From the NCBI RefSeq assembly GCF_900114265.1, contig NZ_FPKV01000002.1:930001-994000 (forward strand): 64,000 nt of DNA. The letters are read 5' to 3'. Shown here piece by piece: positions 41,938 through 52,300 of this stretch. Source of the stretch: Flaviramulus basaltis. Its GTDB lineage: Bacteria > Bacteroidota > Bacteroidia > Flavobacteriales > Flavobacteriaceae. How positions within the stretch are numbered: position 1 is the first letter of the stretch; each line of letters opens with the position of its first letter. Both the position numbers and the translations under genes were made by a program. The notes beneath the pieces were generated by a model, which saw only the letters and a program-made list of their open reading frames with translations, made no database searches and was not told the DNA's origin.

Positions 41938-43317
41938 ATGAAAAAAATATTTCTTTTTATTGGAGCCATCTTATTTAGCATACTTTTTCACAAACAAGGT
42001 GTTGGCTTAAACCTTTCTATTTTTAGTTTTATTACCTTAATATTACTAGTTATTTTTAATAAATCTGCTTTCAAGCAAAAAAGCACTTTAGCTTATAGTG
42101 TACTTTATTTAATAACTGCCATTACTGTTTTTATTTACAATAATAGCTTATCAATTATTGCCAATTTTGTTGCGTTTTTCACTTTAGTTGGACAAGTGTC
42201 TGAGCAAAATTCTTCTATTTACATCAATTGGATAAATGGTTTATATACGATTGTTGCTGGCTATTTTCATAGAAACTTTAATATAAATGAAACTAAACAA
42301 AAAGTTATTTCAAATAAAGACATTGATTATTTACACCTCATCAAAATTATTGGCATTCCCTTAGCTCTTATAATTGTTTTTATCTGTCTTTACAAAAATG
42401 GAAATCCAATGTTTAACGAATTGGTTAATAAAATAGATTTCAGTTTTATAAATTTTCAATGGCTTTTGGTTGCCATTTGTGGATATTATTTATTAAATAA
42501 TATATGTAAACCTGTAATAATTGAGCCTACAACAACCTTAGACATAAATACAGGAAATTACTTAAGCAAAAAAGGAGAAATAAATATAGGTGATTTAAAA
42601 AAAGAACATCAATTTGGTTTTATCTTAATTTCGGCTTTAAATTTACTTATCATTTTATTCTTAATTACCGATATTACTTATTTATTAACTTCAAACGACT
42701 TAAGAGCTTCTACTTTTTCAAACCAAGTGCATAGCAGCATTTATACTTTAATTGCTTCAATAGTAATAGCCATAATCATTATACTTTATTTTTTTAGAGG
42801 CAATTTGAACTTTTACAGCAAAAACAGAAGCCTAAAAACTTTAGCTTATCTATGGATTACACTCAACAGTATTTTAATTGTCAACATATTAATTAAAGAT
42901 TTTCAATACATCTATTACTTTGGTTTTACTTACAAACGTATTGGAGTTTTAATTTACTTACTATTAACGGTAATTGGCTTAATAACAACCTTTATTAAGG
43001 TAAAGAACGTTATGAATTTTTGGTATTTATTTAGAATAAACTCATTAACTACTTTCACAATTCTAGTAACATGCGCTACTGTAAATTGGGATGGTTGCAT
43101 TACCATATACAATCTTAACTATGCAAAATCTATGGATTTTAAATATCTAATTAGACTATCTAATAACAATGTATTTACTCTAATAAACTATTTAGATGAT
43201 CATAATTTAGATAATTATAAAAACTCTGTTATTAGAAGAAAGTACAAAAGATACTTAAAAGAACTAAATGCTAAGTCTTGGCAAGAAATTCAATTTGATA
43301 ATTTTAAAATTAAATAG
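41938..43317 (+). CDS. DUF4173-like multi-span membrane protein
   Basis: The 459-residue protein begins MKKIFLFIGAILFSILFHKQ; the frame is open ten codons further, but that part lies on the operator. About ten hydrophobic segments are present, with HQFGFILISALNLLIILFLI and the C-terminal VTCATVNWDGCITIYNLNYA / FKYLIRLSNNNVFTLINYLD of DUF4153/DUF4173-type proteins. Function is not known. Together with the upstream membrane gene and regulator it forms an operator-controlled locus. The next gene starts within 5 bp of its stop. Confidence 0.72.
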   Translation: MKKIFLFIGAILFSILFHKQGVGLNLSIFSFITLILLVIFNKSAFKQKSTLAYSVLYLITAITVFIYNNSLSIIANFVAFFTLVGQVSEQNSSIYINWINGLYTIVAGYFHRNFNINETKQKVISNKDIDYLHLIKIIGIPLALIIVFICLYKNGNPMFNELVNKIDFSFINFQWLLVAICGYYLLNNICKPVIIEPTTTLDINTGNYLSKKGEINIGDLKKEHQFGFILISALNLLIILFLITDITYLLTSNDLRASTFSNQVHSSIYTLIASIVIAIIIILYFFRGNLNFYSKNRSLKTLAYLWITLNSILIVNILIKDFQYIYYFGFTYKRIGVLIYLLLTVIGLITTFIKVKNVMNFWYLFRINSLTTFTILVTCATVNWDGCITIYNLNYAKSMDFKYLIRLSNNNVFTLINYLDDHNLDNYKNSVIRRKYKRYLKELNAKSWQEIQFDNFKIK

Positions 43318-43322
43318 AAGTT

Positions 43323-43697
43323 TTGAACGTACCAATAACAATTATAAAGGCTACAGGGTTGTCCTTAATTATATTTTGGACTATAGCCATTACAGAAGAC
43401 TTTAGCTTAGACATGATTCCGCTTGTACTCTTATCTGTAATACCAATAAGCATTTGTTGCTCTTTGACTATATGTTTAACTATTGCTCCTTTTTTTTGGT
43501 CGAAAAAAGGAAAGAGAAATTTAGAAACTGTTTATAATAGCTATTTTCCTTTTTACGCTATAGCCTTATTTGGGTTATGTGTGTTTAGTACAATTGAATC
43601 TAACTTTAATACATATGGAATAGCATTTAATACATCTGCTTTTTTTACCGCTTTAAAAACTTGGAGTTGGCTTGCTGAACCTAAAAAAATAAAATGA
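43323..43697 (+). CDS. Small membrane protein of unknown function
   Basis: The 124-residue protein starts at TTG (MNVPITIIKATGLSLIIFWT). It has about four hydrophobic segments and a basic loop WSKKGKRNLETVYNSYFPFY. I do not recognise the family. It is embedded in an apparent operon of membrane proteins, overlapping the DUF2809 gene start by four bases. Confidence 0.6.
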   Translation: MNVPITIIKATGLSLIIFWTIAITEDFSLDMIPLVLLSVIPISICCSLTICLTIAPFFWSKKGKRNLETVYNSYFPFYAIALFGLCVFSTIESNFNTYGIAFNTSAFFTALKTWSWLAEPKKIK

Positions 43698-44071
43698 AAC
43701 TCAACAAAACATATTTAATAATTTCCATACTACTTTTTATAATTGAAGTGCTAATAGCATGGTATTTAAAAAGTGGTTTTATACGTCATACGTTTGGTGA
43801 TTTTCTCGCGGTAATACTTCTTTATTCTATTGTAAAAAGTTTTTTAGACATAAACTCATTCAAACTAGCTATTTATGTTTTAGTATTTGCCTTTATTATA
43901 GAGTTTTTACAATTAGCAAATATTCTAAAAGCTTTTAACCTTGAAAATAACAACTTAATAAAAACCATACTAGGTAGCACCTTTCAAATTTCAGATTTGG
44001 TGGCTTATACACTTGGTATCATAACTATTTTAATTATTGAATATAAAATTTGCAAACTATGGATTACATAA
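43694..44071 (+). CDS. DUF2809 family membrane protein
   Basis: The 125-residue protein has four hydrophobic helices and the DUF2809 signature FIRHTFGDFLAVILLYSIVK, then FAFIIEFLQLANIL and a C-terminal GSTFQISDLVAYTLGI. It may be related to VanZ-like proteins; the function is unknown. It overlaps both neighbours by a few bases. Confidence 0.8.
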   Translation: MKLNKTYLIISILLFIIEVLIAWYLKSGFIRHTFGDFLAVILLYSIVKSFLDINSFKLAIYVLVFAFIIEFLQLANILKAFNLENNNLIKTILGSTFQISDLVAYTLGIITILIIEYKICKLWIT

Positions 44072-44736
44072 AACACCTTTTCTTAAATAGATTTAAAACA
44101 TTTTTACTAGTAACCGTTTCAATGCTTTTAAGTATTGTTTTACTTATGGTTAGAATAAAGCTTACACATTCCTTCTACCTTTTGTTTTTAGTATGGAATT
44201 TGTTTTTAGCAGTCATTCCCTTTACCATTACAAGCTATTTAGTGAGCCTTCCCAAACTCAATAAAATAGGTTTTGTTCTATGCTTTGGTGTATGGCTGCT
44301 TTTTTTACCAAACGCACCATATATTGTTACAGATTTAATCCATTTAAGGTTTAATGGAAGTTATTATATATGGTTAGATATTTTAGTAGTTAGTTCTTTT
44401 GTTATTAATGGATTACTACTTTTTTATCTTTCTTTAGTTGATATGAAACATATTTTACAATCTTATTTTAAAAAGTCTATTACCTATTATGCTTTAACAT
44501 CAATCATATTTTTATCTGCTTTTGGAGTATTTTTAGGTCGGTTTCTTCGTTATAATTCTTGGGAAATTTTAAGCAATCCAAAATATTTATTTATTGATAT
44601 TATAAATATTGCCATAAAACCTTTTTCGAATAAAGAAGCTTGGTTATTTACAATGTTATTTGGTTCTTTTTTAAGTTTTGGCTTTTGGGTGTTTGGACAA
44701 ATTTATCATAATCAGTCACCAAAATATAAGAATTAA
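44059..44736 (+). CDS. DUF1361 family membrane protein
   Basis: This is a 225-residue protein from the ATG (MDYIKHLFLNRFKTF); a TTG three codons upstream is the alternative start. Six hydrophobic segments and the diagnostic FGVWLLFLPNAPYIVTDLIH of DUF1361, plus GVFLGRFLRYNSWEIL, are present. Function unknown. The start overlaps the end of the DUF2809 gene by 13 bases, so the pair is translationally coupled. Confidence 0.8.
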   Translation: MDYIKHLFLNRFKTFLLVTVSMLLSIVLLMVRIKLTHSFYLLFLVWNLFLAVIPFTITSYLVSLPKLNKIGFVLCFGVWLLFLPNAPYIVTDLIHLRFNGSYYIWLDILVVSSFVINGLLLFYLSLVDMKHILQSYFKKSITYYALTSIIFLSAFGVFLGRFLRYNSWEILSNPKYLFIDIINIAIKPFSNKEAWLFTMLFGSFLSFGFWVFGQIYHNQSPKYKN

Positions 44737-44765
44737 AAAACCACCTAAAAACAAAATTTAGGTGG
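44735..44765 (-). terminator. Rho-independent terminator between convergent genes
   Basis: CCACCTAAA and TTTAGGTGG form a perfect 9-bp stem. On the minus strand the stem is followed by a run of six T, so it serves the minus-strand lipoprotein gene at 44792. It may weakly stop the plus-strand DUF1361 transcript as well. Confidence 0.8.
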
Positions 44766-44791
44766 CTCAATTTATATATTAAAAGGTTTGT

Positions 44792-45304
44792 TTAATCATT
44801 TAAATAACTCATTAAACCTGAATAATCTCCATAGCCTTGTTGAACAACAATTTTACCATCAGCATCAAAATCAAAAGACTCATACAATCTTATAACACCA
44901 GACTTTGCTTCGGTTGAATCAGTAGCTGGTAAAGTAACTTTCCATGCTCCATAATAACGTACTGAACCATCTGGTTGTTTAGTTACATTATTTACACCTG
45001 GTAAAAACACTGGTGGGTTAGTTAATAATTCGAAATCATATTTTGCTAAAAAAGTACTATCACTTTGCTTTACTTCATCACCGTGTATCATTACCGAGTC
45101 TTTCTCTGCTCCAAAATAGGTATTGTATGCAACTGCACTATCTGCATAAATTGAATAATCTGGCACTTCATTTTGCCAATCTAACAACGACTTTAATGCC
45201 GTTTCGGAATTTTTTTCAAATAATTCATTAACCGAATTGTCAGGTTCTGCTTTACAACCTACAATTAATAAGGCTAAACATAAAATAGAATACATAATTT
45301 TCAT
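44792..45304 (-). CDS. Hypothetical lipoprotein, NTF2-like
   Basis: The 170-residue protein has a lipoprotein signal (LALLIVGC, Cys about 17) and a domain with an alternating pattern (LKSLLDWQNEVPDYSIYADS, VRYYGAWKVTLPATDSTEAK, IRLYESFDFDADGKIVVQQG, YGDYSGLMSYLND) reminiscent of SnoaL/NTF2-like folds. The assignment to that fold is tentative. Function unknown. It is a single-gene unit ending at a terminator. Confidence 0.62.
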   Translation of the reverse strand: MKIMYSILCLALLIVGCKAEPDNSVNELFEKNSETALKSLLDWQNEVPDYSIYADSAVAYNTYFGAEKDSVMIHGDEVKQSDSTFLAKYDFELLTNPPVFLPGVNNVTKQPDGSVRYYGAWKVTLPATDSTEAKSGVIRLYESFDFDADGKIVVQQGYGDYSGLMSYLND

Positions 45305-45383
45305 AATAATTATAATTTTGGTTTGTTAATTACAACTTAAATGTAATGTATTTATTTGAATACTAACTATTTATGATTAAACT

Positions 45384-46589
45384 TTATTCAATACCGTTAA
45401 CATAATTTTGTAAATAGCTAAAACGGTCAGTCAATTTTCCGTTTTCAGTAATTTTAGCACGTTTTAAAATACCATTGGCATCATTATTAAAAAATGCAGG
45501 AATAACATACTGTAAAAACTGCTCACCAAAACCTTCGCTAGCATCTTGTGGTAGCTCGCATGGTAAATTATCTACAGCCATTACCACAATAGCTTTTTCA
45601 TCTTTATAATCTATTTCTGTTTCGGTTTTTGGGTTGTAACCATAAATAGGATCTGCAATGGTTGATGCACGAAGTGTTGTTGCAACTGGACCATCTACAT
45701 CGCAACTTATATCGGCAACTACTTTGATATTGAAATCTGCCGATTTCACATCGTCTCTAGTATATAAATATGGCGCGCCATCTCCATAAAAATGTCCAGC
45801 GATATAATAATCGGTTACTTTAGCAAAACGCATGAAGTCTGACATATAATCTTTTGGATTATTGAAGAAATCGATATTGTTAATTACTTTCCCATCTTTA
45901 CGTTTATTATAATCTAAAACATCAATTTTACAATAAACAGGTTCGTTAAAAGTATTGTTCAAGTAATCATCAACTGAAACACTTTTGATATTCATAGCAT
46001 CTAACATTTCTTGAGAACCGTTTGATACTTTACCACTACCTGTGAGTAATATTTTTATGTTTGGAAGCTTAATTTTATTTAACTCCTTAATTAATGCTTC
46101 TTGATTTGGTAAAGGTCCTGCTTTGGGCAAATTCCATGAATTGTATTTTAGTCCCCAAGCGCGAAAACCATTGTAAGCACCAACAATTCCAGCATAACGC
46201 CCAAAACCTATTAAACGAAAGCCTTTTTCGTTAACAATTGTTTCGTGGTCGTAAAGTTCTATGTTTTTCGCTAAAACAGCTTTTAATAATTTTCTATTAT
46301 AAGGTTGTTTTTTAATAGTATGTGAAAAGAAGAAGTATTTTTTATTTGGTATTAAAGCCTCTATTGGAACTTCTTTTACACCTATCATGACATCACAATC
46401 TGAAACATCATCTACAACTTCAAATCCTGCTATTTTATATTGCTCGTCTGAAAACACACGAATGTCTGATGCTTCTACTATAAATGTAGCTTCTGGAAAT
46501 TGTTTTTTAGCTTGGGTTAATTTTGATGGAGAAAACACCACACGACGGTCTGGTGGATTTTTACGTTCTTTTATTATAGCGAATTTCAT
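45384..46589 (-). CDS. Saccharopine dehydrogenase / alanine dehydrogenase-like oxidoreductase
   Basis: The 401-residue protein begins MKFAIIKERKNPPDRRVVFS, the pattern of the N-terminal domain of the alanine dehydrogenase / transhydrogenase / lysine-forming saccharopine dehydrogenase group. It also contains GFGRYAGIVGAYNGFRAWGL, KILLTGSGKVSNGSQEML (nucleotide-binding region) and ADISCDVDGPVATTLRASTI. It most resembles NAD-dependent saccharopine dehydrogenases, but substrate is not certain. The ADISCD motif is the usual active-site region. It lies 11 bp downstream of the second DUF1801 gene and is possibly cotranscribed with it. Confidence 0.75.
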   Translation of the reverse strand: MKFAIIKERKNPPDRRVVFSPSKLTQAKKQFPEATFIVEASDIRVFSDEQYKIAGFEVVDDVSDCDVMIGVKEVPIEALIPNKKYFFFSHTIKKQPYNRKLLKAVLAKNIELYDHETIVNEKGFRLIGFGRYAGIVGAYNGFRAWGLKYNSWNLPKAGPLPNQEALIKELNKIKLPNIKILLTGSGKVSNGSQEMLDAMNIKSVSVDDYLNNTFNEPVYCKIDVLDYNKRKDGKVINNIDFFNNPKDYMSDFMRFAKVTDYYIAGHFYGDGAPYLYTRDDVKSADFNIKVVADISCDVDGPVATTLRASTIADPIYGYNPKTETEIDYKDEKAIVVMAVDNLPCELPQDASEGFGEQFLQYVIPAFFNNDANGILKRAKITENGKLTDRFSYLQNYVNGIE

Positions 46590-46600
46590 GTTTTATTCTT

Positions 46601-47020
46601 TTATGTGCCCAATAGTGGCAAATGTTTTACTTTGTGATAAGTTAAAGCTAATGAAATACAATTTATTAATTCATCCTCAGGAATTTCATTCTCTAGTTTA
46701 AAAAAAATTGCTCTATTTCCTTCAAATTTGAATGTGCTTTTATAAATAATTTTAAATGTTGAAACTAGTTTGGAACTACACTGAAAATGCATGGCGAATT
46801 GATTTGGTATTTTAGCTTTCCAATCCATTCTTAGAGTGCTACCGTTTTTAGTGATATAACTTGGCTCTCCCCATTTTAGTGGTTCTTCAAGTTTTTCAAG
46901 TCCGTCAATTTTTGAGGCTGTTTTTAAAACCAATGCTCTAAGTTGTAGCATTTGTTCTTTTACTGTTTTTGGATAATTATTAAAAATATCGGCAACTTTT
47001 GGATTACTTACTAGTTCCAT
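46601..47020 (-). CDS. DUF1801 family protein (2)
   Basis: The 139-residue protein begins MELVSNPKVADIFNNYPKTV. The frame is open 25 codons further upstream, but that extension looks non-coding. It carries DUF1801 features: KEQMLQLRALVLKTASKIDG, EPLKWGEPSYITKNGSTLRM and NQFAMHFQCSSKLVSTFKII. Function unknown. It is divergent from the structured RNA element and its promoter. Confidence 0.78.
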   Translation of the reverse strand: MELVSNPKVADIFNNYPKTVKEQMLQLRALVLKTASKIDGLEKLEEPLKWGEPSYITKNGSTLRMDWKAKIPNQFAMHFQCSSKLVSTFKIIYKSTFKFEGNRAIFFKLENEIPEDELINCISLALTYHKVKHLPLLGT

Positions 47021-47079
47021 ATTATTGTTAACTGACACTATTTGTGTTTGGTATAAATTTTGTACTAATGTAATAGGAT

Positions 47080-47113
47080 TTGCAAGTGTATACAAACTTT
47101 TTTGATACCTTTG
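47080..47113 (+). promoter_or_regulatory. Bacteroidota-type promoter of the structured RNA element, copy 2
   Basis: TTG (47080-47082) is separated by 23 nt from TACCTTTG (47106-47113), an exact TAnnTTTG. The start site would fall near 47120, the first base of the outer stem of the element. This fixes its orientation and suggests it is transcribed on its own or as the leader of the tmRNA transcript. Confidence 0.6.
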
Positions 47114-47119
47114 CTGCCC

Positions 47120-47199
47120 GCGTTAAGGATTGAAACGACATCCTTTTGCTTTTTTTTGGCAAAAGATATAGTGAAAAGCCTGACCCGATAGGGTAACGC
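47120..47199 (+). ncRNA. Structured RNA-like element, copy 2
   Basis: This 80-nt element has the same fold as copy 1. Outer stem GCGTTA/TAACGC, AAGGAT/ATCCTT, CTTTTGC/GCAAAAG and ACCC/GGGT with a GATA loop are all intact. Conserved unpaired segments shared with copy 1 include TGAAA in the first loop and AAAGCC before the last hairpin. It lies 21 bp ahead of tmRNA on the same strand, just after a good promoter. Confidence 0.65.
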
Positions 47200-47220
47200 T
47201 ATTATTATTTAATTAAAAAT

Positions 47221-47613
47221 GGGGTCGACTGGTTTTGACAGCGAGATTAATTGGATGGTAAGCACGTCGTGTAATGACATTGAAACACGTAAAAGGCTAG
47301 ATCAAATTTTAAACGGCGAGAATAACTACGCTTTAGCTGCATAATCTGAATTTATAGTAAGATTAGCCTAGGTACACAAGGTGTACAAGCTTTATGTCTC
47401 CGGAAAGCCTTGATTGACGGCGTTCCTTTTTGAGACATCGTAAATGTCAATATAGAAAGCAAAGCACTTTGATTTGCTTTTGAAACTAAAGAAGATAAGT
47501 TAAAAGTGGGTTGTCTTTAACCAGCTTTTAATCGAAAACCCAAGAAAAGAATAAACGTGTAGAAAGCTCTTTGATTACTTGTTTGGACGAGAGTTCGATT
47601 CTCTCCGACTCCA
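47221..47613 (+). ncRNA. ssrA: Transfer-messenger RNA (tmRNA)
   Basis: The 5' end GGGGTCGACTGG and 3' end TTCGATTCTCTCCGACTCCA form the tRNA-like domain; the acceptor GGGGTCG pairs with CGACTCC. The tag reading frame at 47315-47344 encodes GENNYALAA and ends with TAA, the tag usual for Flavobacteriia. The length of about 393 nt and several pseudoknot-like stretches fit a one-piece tmRNA. It rescues stalled ribosomes with SmpB. CCA is not encoded. Its 3' end is followed by an integrase remnant, as at many tmRNA-targeted islands. Confidence 0.95.
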
Positions 47614-47636
47614 CTTATTGGGTATCAAAACCCATC

Positions 47637-47670
47637 AAAAACCCTGTAAATTTATGATTTACAAGGTTTT
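47637..47670 (+). terminator. Hairpin terminator after tmRNA
   Basis: AAAACCCTGTAAAT and ATTTACAAGGTTTT pair with a single C-A mismatch around a TTATG loop, 23 bp past the tmRNA 3' end. The T-rich right arm serves as the tail. Confidence 0.7.
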
Positions 47671-47846
47671 ATATGATGTCAGATGAAAGCATCTCAATCG
47701 AGACCAATTAGGGTACTATTGTAAATTTAAAAACTAGGTCTCTAAAACCATTTATTTCAATGATTTTCAATATTTTACAACTTTTAAACTTTTGATTTAT
47801 AGAAACTAATTTTATACTTTTAAGTCATCAAGCGAGATCTAAAATC

Positions 47847-48735
47847 ATGAAAACAGACTTTTCAATTCACTTTCATTTATTTAATTCAAAGATGAATAAT
47901 CAAGGACTGGCACCTATTTATTTAAGACTGACCGTTAACAATAAACGAATTGAATACAGCATTACCACAAGAATTGAGCCAAAATTTTGAAACAAAAGGT
48001 CACAAAAAGTAATTGGAACAAATCGTGAGGCTGTGGAAATCAATAATCAAATAGATAGTCGAAACATAAGCTCTATAAAATCCATCAAAGATGTATGGAC
48101 GAGGATAATTTGATATCTACAAAGTCGAGATGAACCTTTTAAAAGGCGGCGGAAAGAAGATCAGATACATCCTTTAAGTATTCAAAGAACACTACAATAG
48201 AACTGATGTTATGGCTGGCAAAGATATTTCAGTCAGTACGGCAAAGCGCTATTGGACATACTATGACCATGTCAAACAATTTATTGAAGAAGAATATAAT
48301 GTTGAAGACTACAAATTAAAAGATATCGATTATCAGTTTATTACCAAATTTGAGTTCTTCTTGAAGACGGTTAGAAATTGTATCATAATTCCGCATTGAA
48401 ATACATCAATAATTTCAAGAAAATCATTCGGATTGCTTTGGCTAATCAATGGATAGATAGAACCCTTTCTATAATTACAAAGTTCAATTTGAAGCCGTGG
48501 AACGTGAATATTTAAATGCCAAGATATTGACATACTCTACAACAAAGAATTACATTTTGACAGGTTTAAAGTTGTTCGCGACATGTTTGTGTTTTCCTGT
48601 TATACAGGTCTCGCCATTTAGAACGTTGAGAAACTTTACAAATCAGATATCAGTATCGCCATTGATGGGAAGCAATGCATAAGTATGACTCCAATATCTT
48701 ACTATAATAAAGTCTCAAGCCCAAAGTTCCGATAA
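47847..48735 (+). pseudogene. Decayed tyrosine integrase (phage/island type)
   Basis: Fragments in several frames line up with a Bacteroidota integrase. The arm-binding domain is MKTDFSIHFHLFNSKMNNQG ... IYLRLTVNNKRIEYS. It is cut by TGA at 47988-47990, where Trp (TGG) is expected, and the frame then continues NKRSQKVIGTNREAVEINNQ. After a frameshift the SAM-like core domain (RYWTYYDHVKQFIEEEYNVE; 48211-48383) follows, then in another frame HNSALKYINNFKKIIRIALA, EAVEREYLNA and finally VVRDMFVFSCYTGLA next to a TAG. The C-terminal catalytic HxxR and Tyr are missing. It lies 234 bp after tmRNA, a classic integration site, so it is the relic of a lost or eroded island. Confidence 0.82.
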
Positions 48736-49308
48736 GTAATATTTTTTTGAGCGTAGAATAGCCTTTAATTCACAAAAAAATAATCTAGAATTATGAGTGT
48801 TTAATCTTTATCAAATCTATAGGAAAATATTTTATCTGAATTTATACAGTAACTTTATTCCTATATTATATTACCTCAGATTTTAAGATTAAAAAAAATG
48901 CTAAAAATTCATAATTTGTTATTAAAATATTTCATTTTGGTAAATAAATAGGGTTAATATTCAATTTATGATGATTTGAATATTTTATTATAAATATTTG
49001 ATAAACAATTATTTAAAAAGCTAAAACAAATACTAATTCTAGCAAATTGTAATTCAACGAATTTATTTGCTATGTAAAGACATATATACATATATTATTA
49101 TTTTCCGCATTATTTTCATACTTTATTTATTAAAACATTTTCATATTTCTCTCTAAATTGAATATAATGTTTTAATTAATTAATAGCATTCAATATATTT
49201 TATCAAAAAAACGTCTAGTTAAGGGATACCCAGACATTTTATAAAATAAATCTAGTTTTTATTCTTCATTTATCTCAATGGATTATAAAAATTTATAATG
49301 ATGCTATT
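48736..49308. other. AT-rich gap before the giant gene
   Basis: About 570 bp with no convincing ORF, tRNA, terminator or consensus promoter. A second copy of the tmRNA 3' end, which would mark the far att site, was not found here or elsewhere in the window by eye. Confidence 0.5.
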
Positions 49309-52300
49309 ATGAAATACTTACACCACAAAAGGTCTTTTAAATTATTTATTTATTTATTTTTTATTTTTTATACAGCATTAAATTATGCTCAAACTTTCAT
49401 CTCGAGTAATTTAAATTTTAATGGTGTTGGCTCCATTAATCAGGCTACATCTTTAATGTATGGTCCAGATGGTCGATTATATGTTGCAGAGTATAAAGGA
49501 CTAATCAAGATTTTTACAATAGAACGTATTGAGGACGAAACTGGAAAGGGAAAATACGTTGTAACTGCAATGGAAACTCTTACTAGCATTCAAAATATCC
49601 AAAATCATAATGATGATGGTTCTATTGATAGTAGTACATTTAGAGAAACAGTAGGACTTACAGTTACGGGAACAGCTTTAAATCCTGTTATTTATGTTAC
49701 TTCATCAGATTACCGTATTGGTGGACCTGGTCCAGAAGGAGATAAAGGCTTGGATACAAATTCTGGGGTAATTACTAGACTCACTAAAAATGGTAATTCT
49801 TGGGATGCTGTAGATATTATTCGTGGTCTTCCCCGCTCAGAAGAAAATCATGCCACTAACGGTCTTGAATTTGTAAATATTCAAGGAACAGACTATTTAA
49901 TAGTATGTTCTGGAGGAATTACAAATGGAGGTAGCCCTTCTTCTAGCTTTAATTATACTACAGAGTATGCATTATCTGCTGCGCTACTATCTATAAATTT
50001 AAATCTATTGGCAAGTATACCAATAGAAATTAAAAATGGGCGTAAAGTTATATATGATATACCTACTTTGGATGATCCTACCAGAGATAATATAGATAAT
50101 ATATACGATCCTAATGATGAGTATTATACAGGAATCGACGTTAATGATCCATTTGGGGGCAATGATGGATTAAATCAGGCAAAAATTGTTACTGATGGCC
50201 CAGTGCAGATATTTTCTCCTGGGTATCGTAATTCCTATGATTTAGTAGTTACCGAAAGTGGTGCCGTTTATGCTACAGATAATGGAGCTAATGAAGGTTG
50301 GGGTGGACTTCCTAAAAATCAAGGTCTTTTCGATATTAATGGTGAGTCTCTGGCAAACAATGATTATGATTCTGCTGAGCCTGGAAGTTCTTCCCTAGAT
50401 CCCCAGGGTGAAAAAATCAATAACATAGACCATTTACATTTAATTACAAACGATATTCAAAATTATTCTTTCGGTAGTTTTTATGGTGGTCATCCCAACC
50501 CTACTCGAGCAAACCCACAAGGTGCTGGATTATTTACAGCACCATCCACAGTTGGTACAGCGGGTGCAGTTTTTAGAACGAAAACTTATAACCCTAATTA
50601 TAATCCTGAAATTGATCCTCCAGGTTTAAATTATGACTTAACTTCCAATGCAAGTATTGCCTTACCAGCCGATTGGCCTCCTGTACCATTAGACCAAGCA
50701 AATCCTGTTGAAGGCGATTGGAGAGCCCCTGGAATTGATGATAATGCAATAATAACTTGGCCAACCAATACAAATGGCATTGACGAATATACAGCCAGTA
50801 ATTTTGGAGGTAGTATGAAAGGAAATTTATTAGCTGGAAGTAACTTAGGCCTATTAAGACGTCTAGAATTCAATCCAGAAGACGGCTATACATTAACGGA
50901 AGATTTTAGCGCTGGTTTAAGTGGGAATCTCTTAGGGGTTTCGTGTAACAGTGATTCCGATATATTTCCAGGAACTATTTGGATTGGTAATTTTAATCAG
51001 ATTATTACTGTTTTAGAGCCTAATGATTTCATTAACTGCATACTCCCAGACGAATTCGATTATGATGCCAACGCAGATAATGACCATGATGGTTATAGTA
51101 ATCAGGATGAAATAGATAACGAAACAGATTTATGTAATGGAGCTTCTCAACCAGCAGATTTTGATAAATCTAGTGGAGGTATTTTAACCTCTGACCTTAA
51201 TGATACAGATGATGACGCCGACGGAATTTTAGATGTTGATGACCCGTTTCAATTAGGGAATCCTAATAAAGATGGTAGCGATGCTTTTATTTTACCTGTA
51301 GTAAATGAATTATTTTCAGACAACCCGTTGTTGGGTGGATATTTAGGATTAGGTATGACTGGTATGATGAATAATGGTGTGGATGCTAATGGAAATTGGC
51401 TAAATTGGCTAGACAGACGAGATGACTTAAATGATCCTAATCCTAACGATGTTTTAGGTGGAGCTCTTGGTGTTCTGAATATGCAAATGACATCTGGTAC
51501 TGCATTAGCAGAACCTAATAATCAAGAAAAAGCCTTTCAATATGGAGTACAAGTAGACCAAAATACTGGTTTATTTACTGTTTCGGGATCAATATTTGAT
51601 TTCAGTGGTTCCAAACAATTATATGGAACAGATACAGCTTCAAAGGCACCAAATAGCGAATTAGGTATTTTTATTGGAGATGGAACGCAAAGTAACTATA
51701 TAAAATTCGTTGCTACACCACAAGGACTTCAGGTATTACAAGAAATTAATGATGTTCCACAGGCTCCTTTAAATTTATTACTAGATGTAAACAATCGTCC
51801 TAATAGCTCCATTCTTTTTAGTTTCGTTATAAACCCAGGGAATGGTGAAATAAATTTAGAGTACTCCTTCGATAATGGATCTGCACAAAGCTTTGCTACT
51901 ATTATAGCTCAAGGCTCGATTTTAACAGCTATACAACAATCTACATTAGATTTAGCTGTTGGTCTTATTGGAACATCTAATGAAGATGGAGTTGAGGTTG
52001 ATGGTAAATGGGAAGTTTTAAATGTAACTAAAGCAGCTTTAAATCCAATATCGGTAAATCCTTTGATGGATCAATCCAACCTAGAGAGTAACATCTTGAA
52101 TGGAAGTTTGGGCGTGGAGGCTACTGGTGGTGATGGGAGTCTTTCATATACTGCTACGAATTTACCTCCTGGTATATCAATAAACAACTTAACCGGTGTG
52201 TTTAGTGGTACTATATCTTCCAACGCGGCAAATAATAGTCCTTACGATGTAACAATATACGTTGACGACAGTGATGGCGATACTGGTGATGTAGTCGCAA

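Noticed and set aside
40501-47020. The two DUF1801 proteins as a toxin-antitoxin or paired system
   Set aside because: They are 6 kb apart, diverged and next to unrelated genes; nothing links them beyond the family.
47614-47700. Search for a second tmRNA 3'-end copy as attR of the putative island
   Set aside because: No repeat of the CGACTCCA-flanking sequence was found by eye up to 64 kb, so no att pair is annotated.
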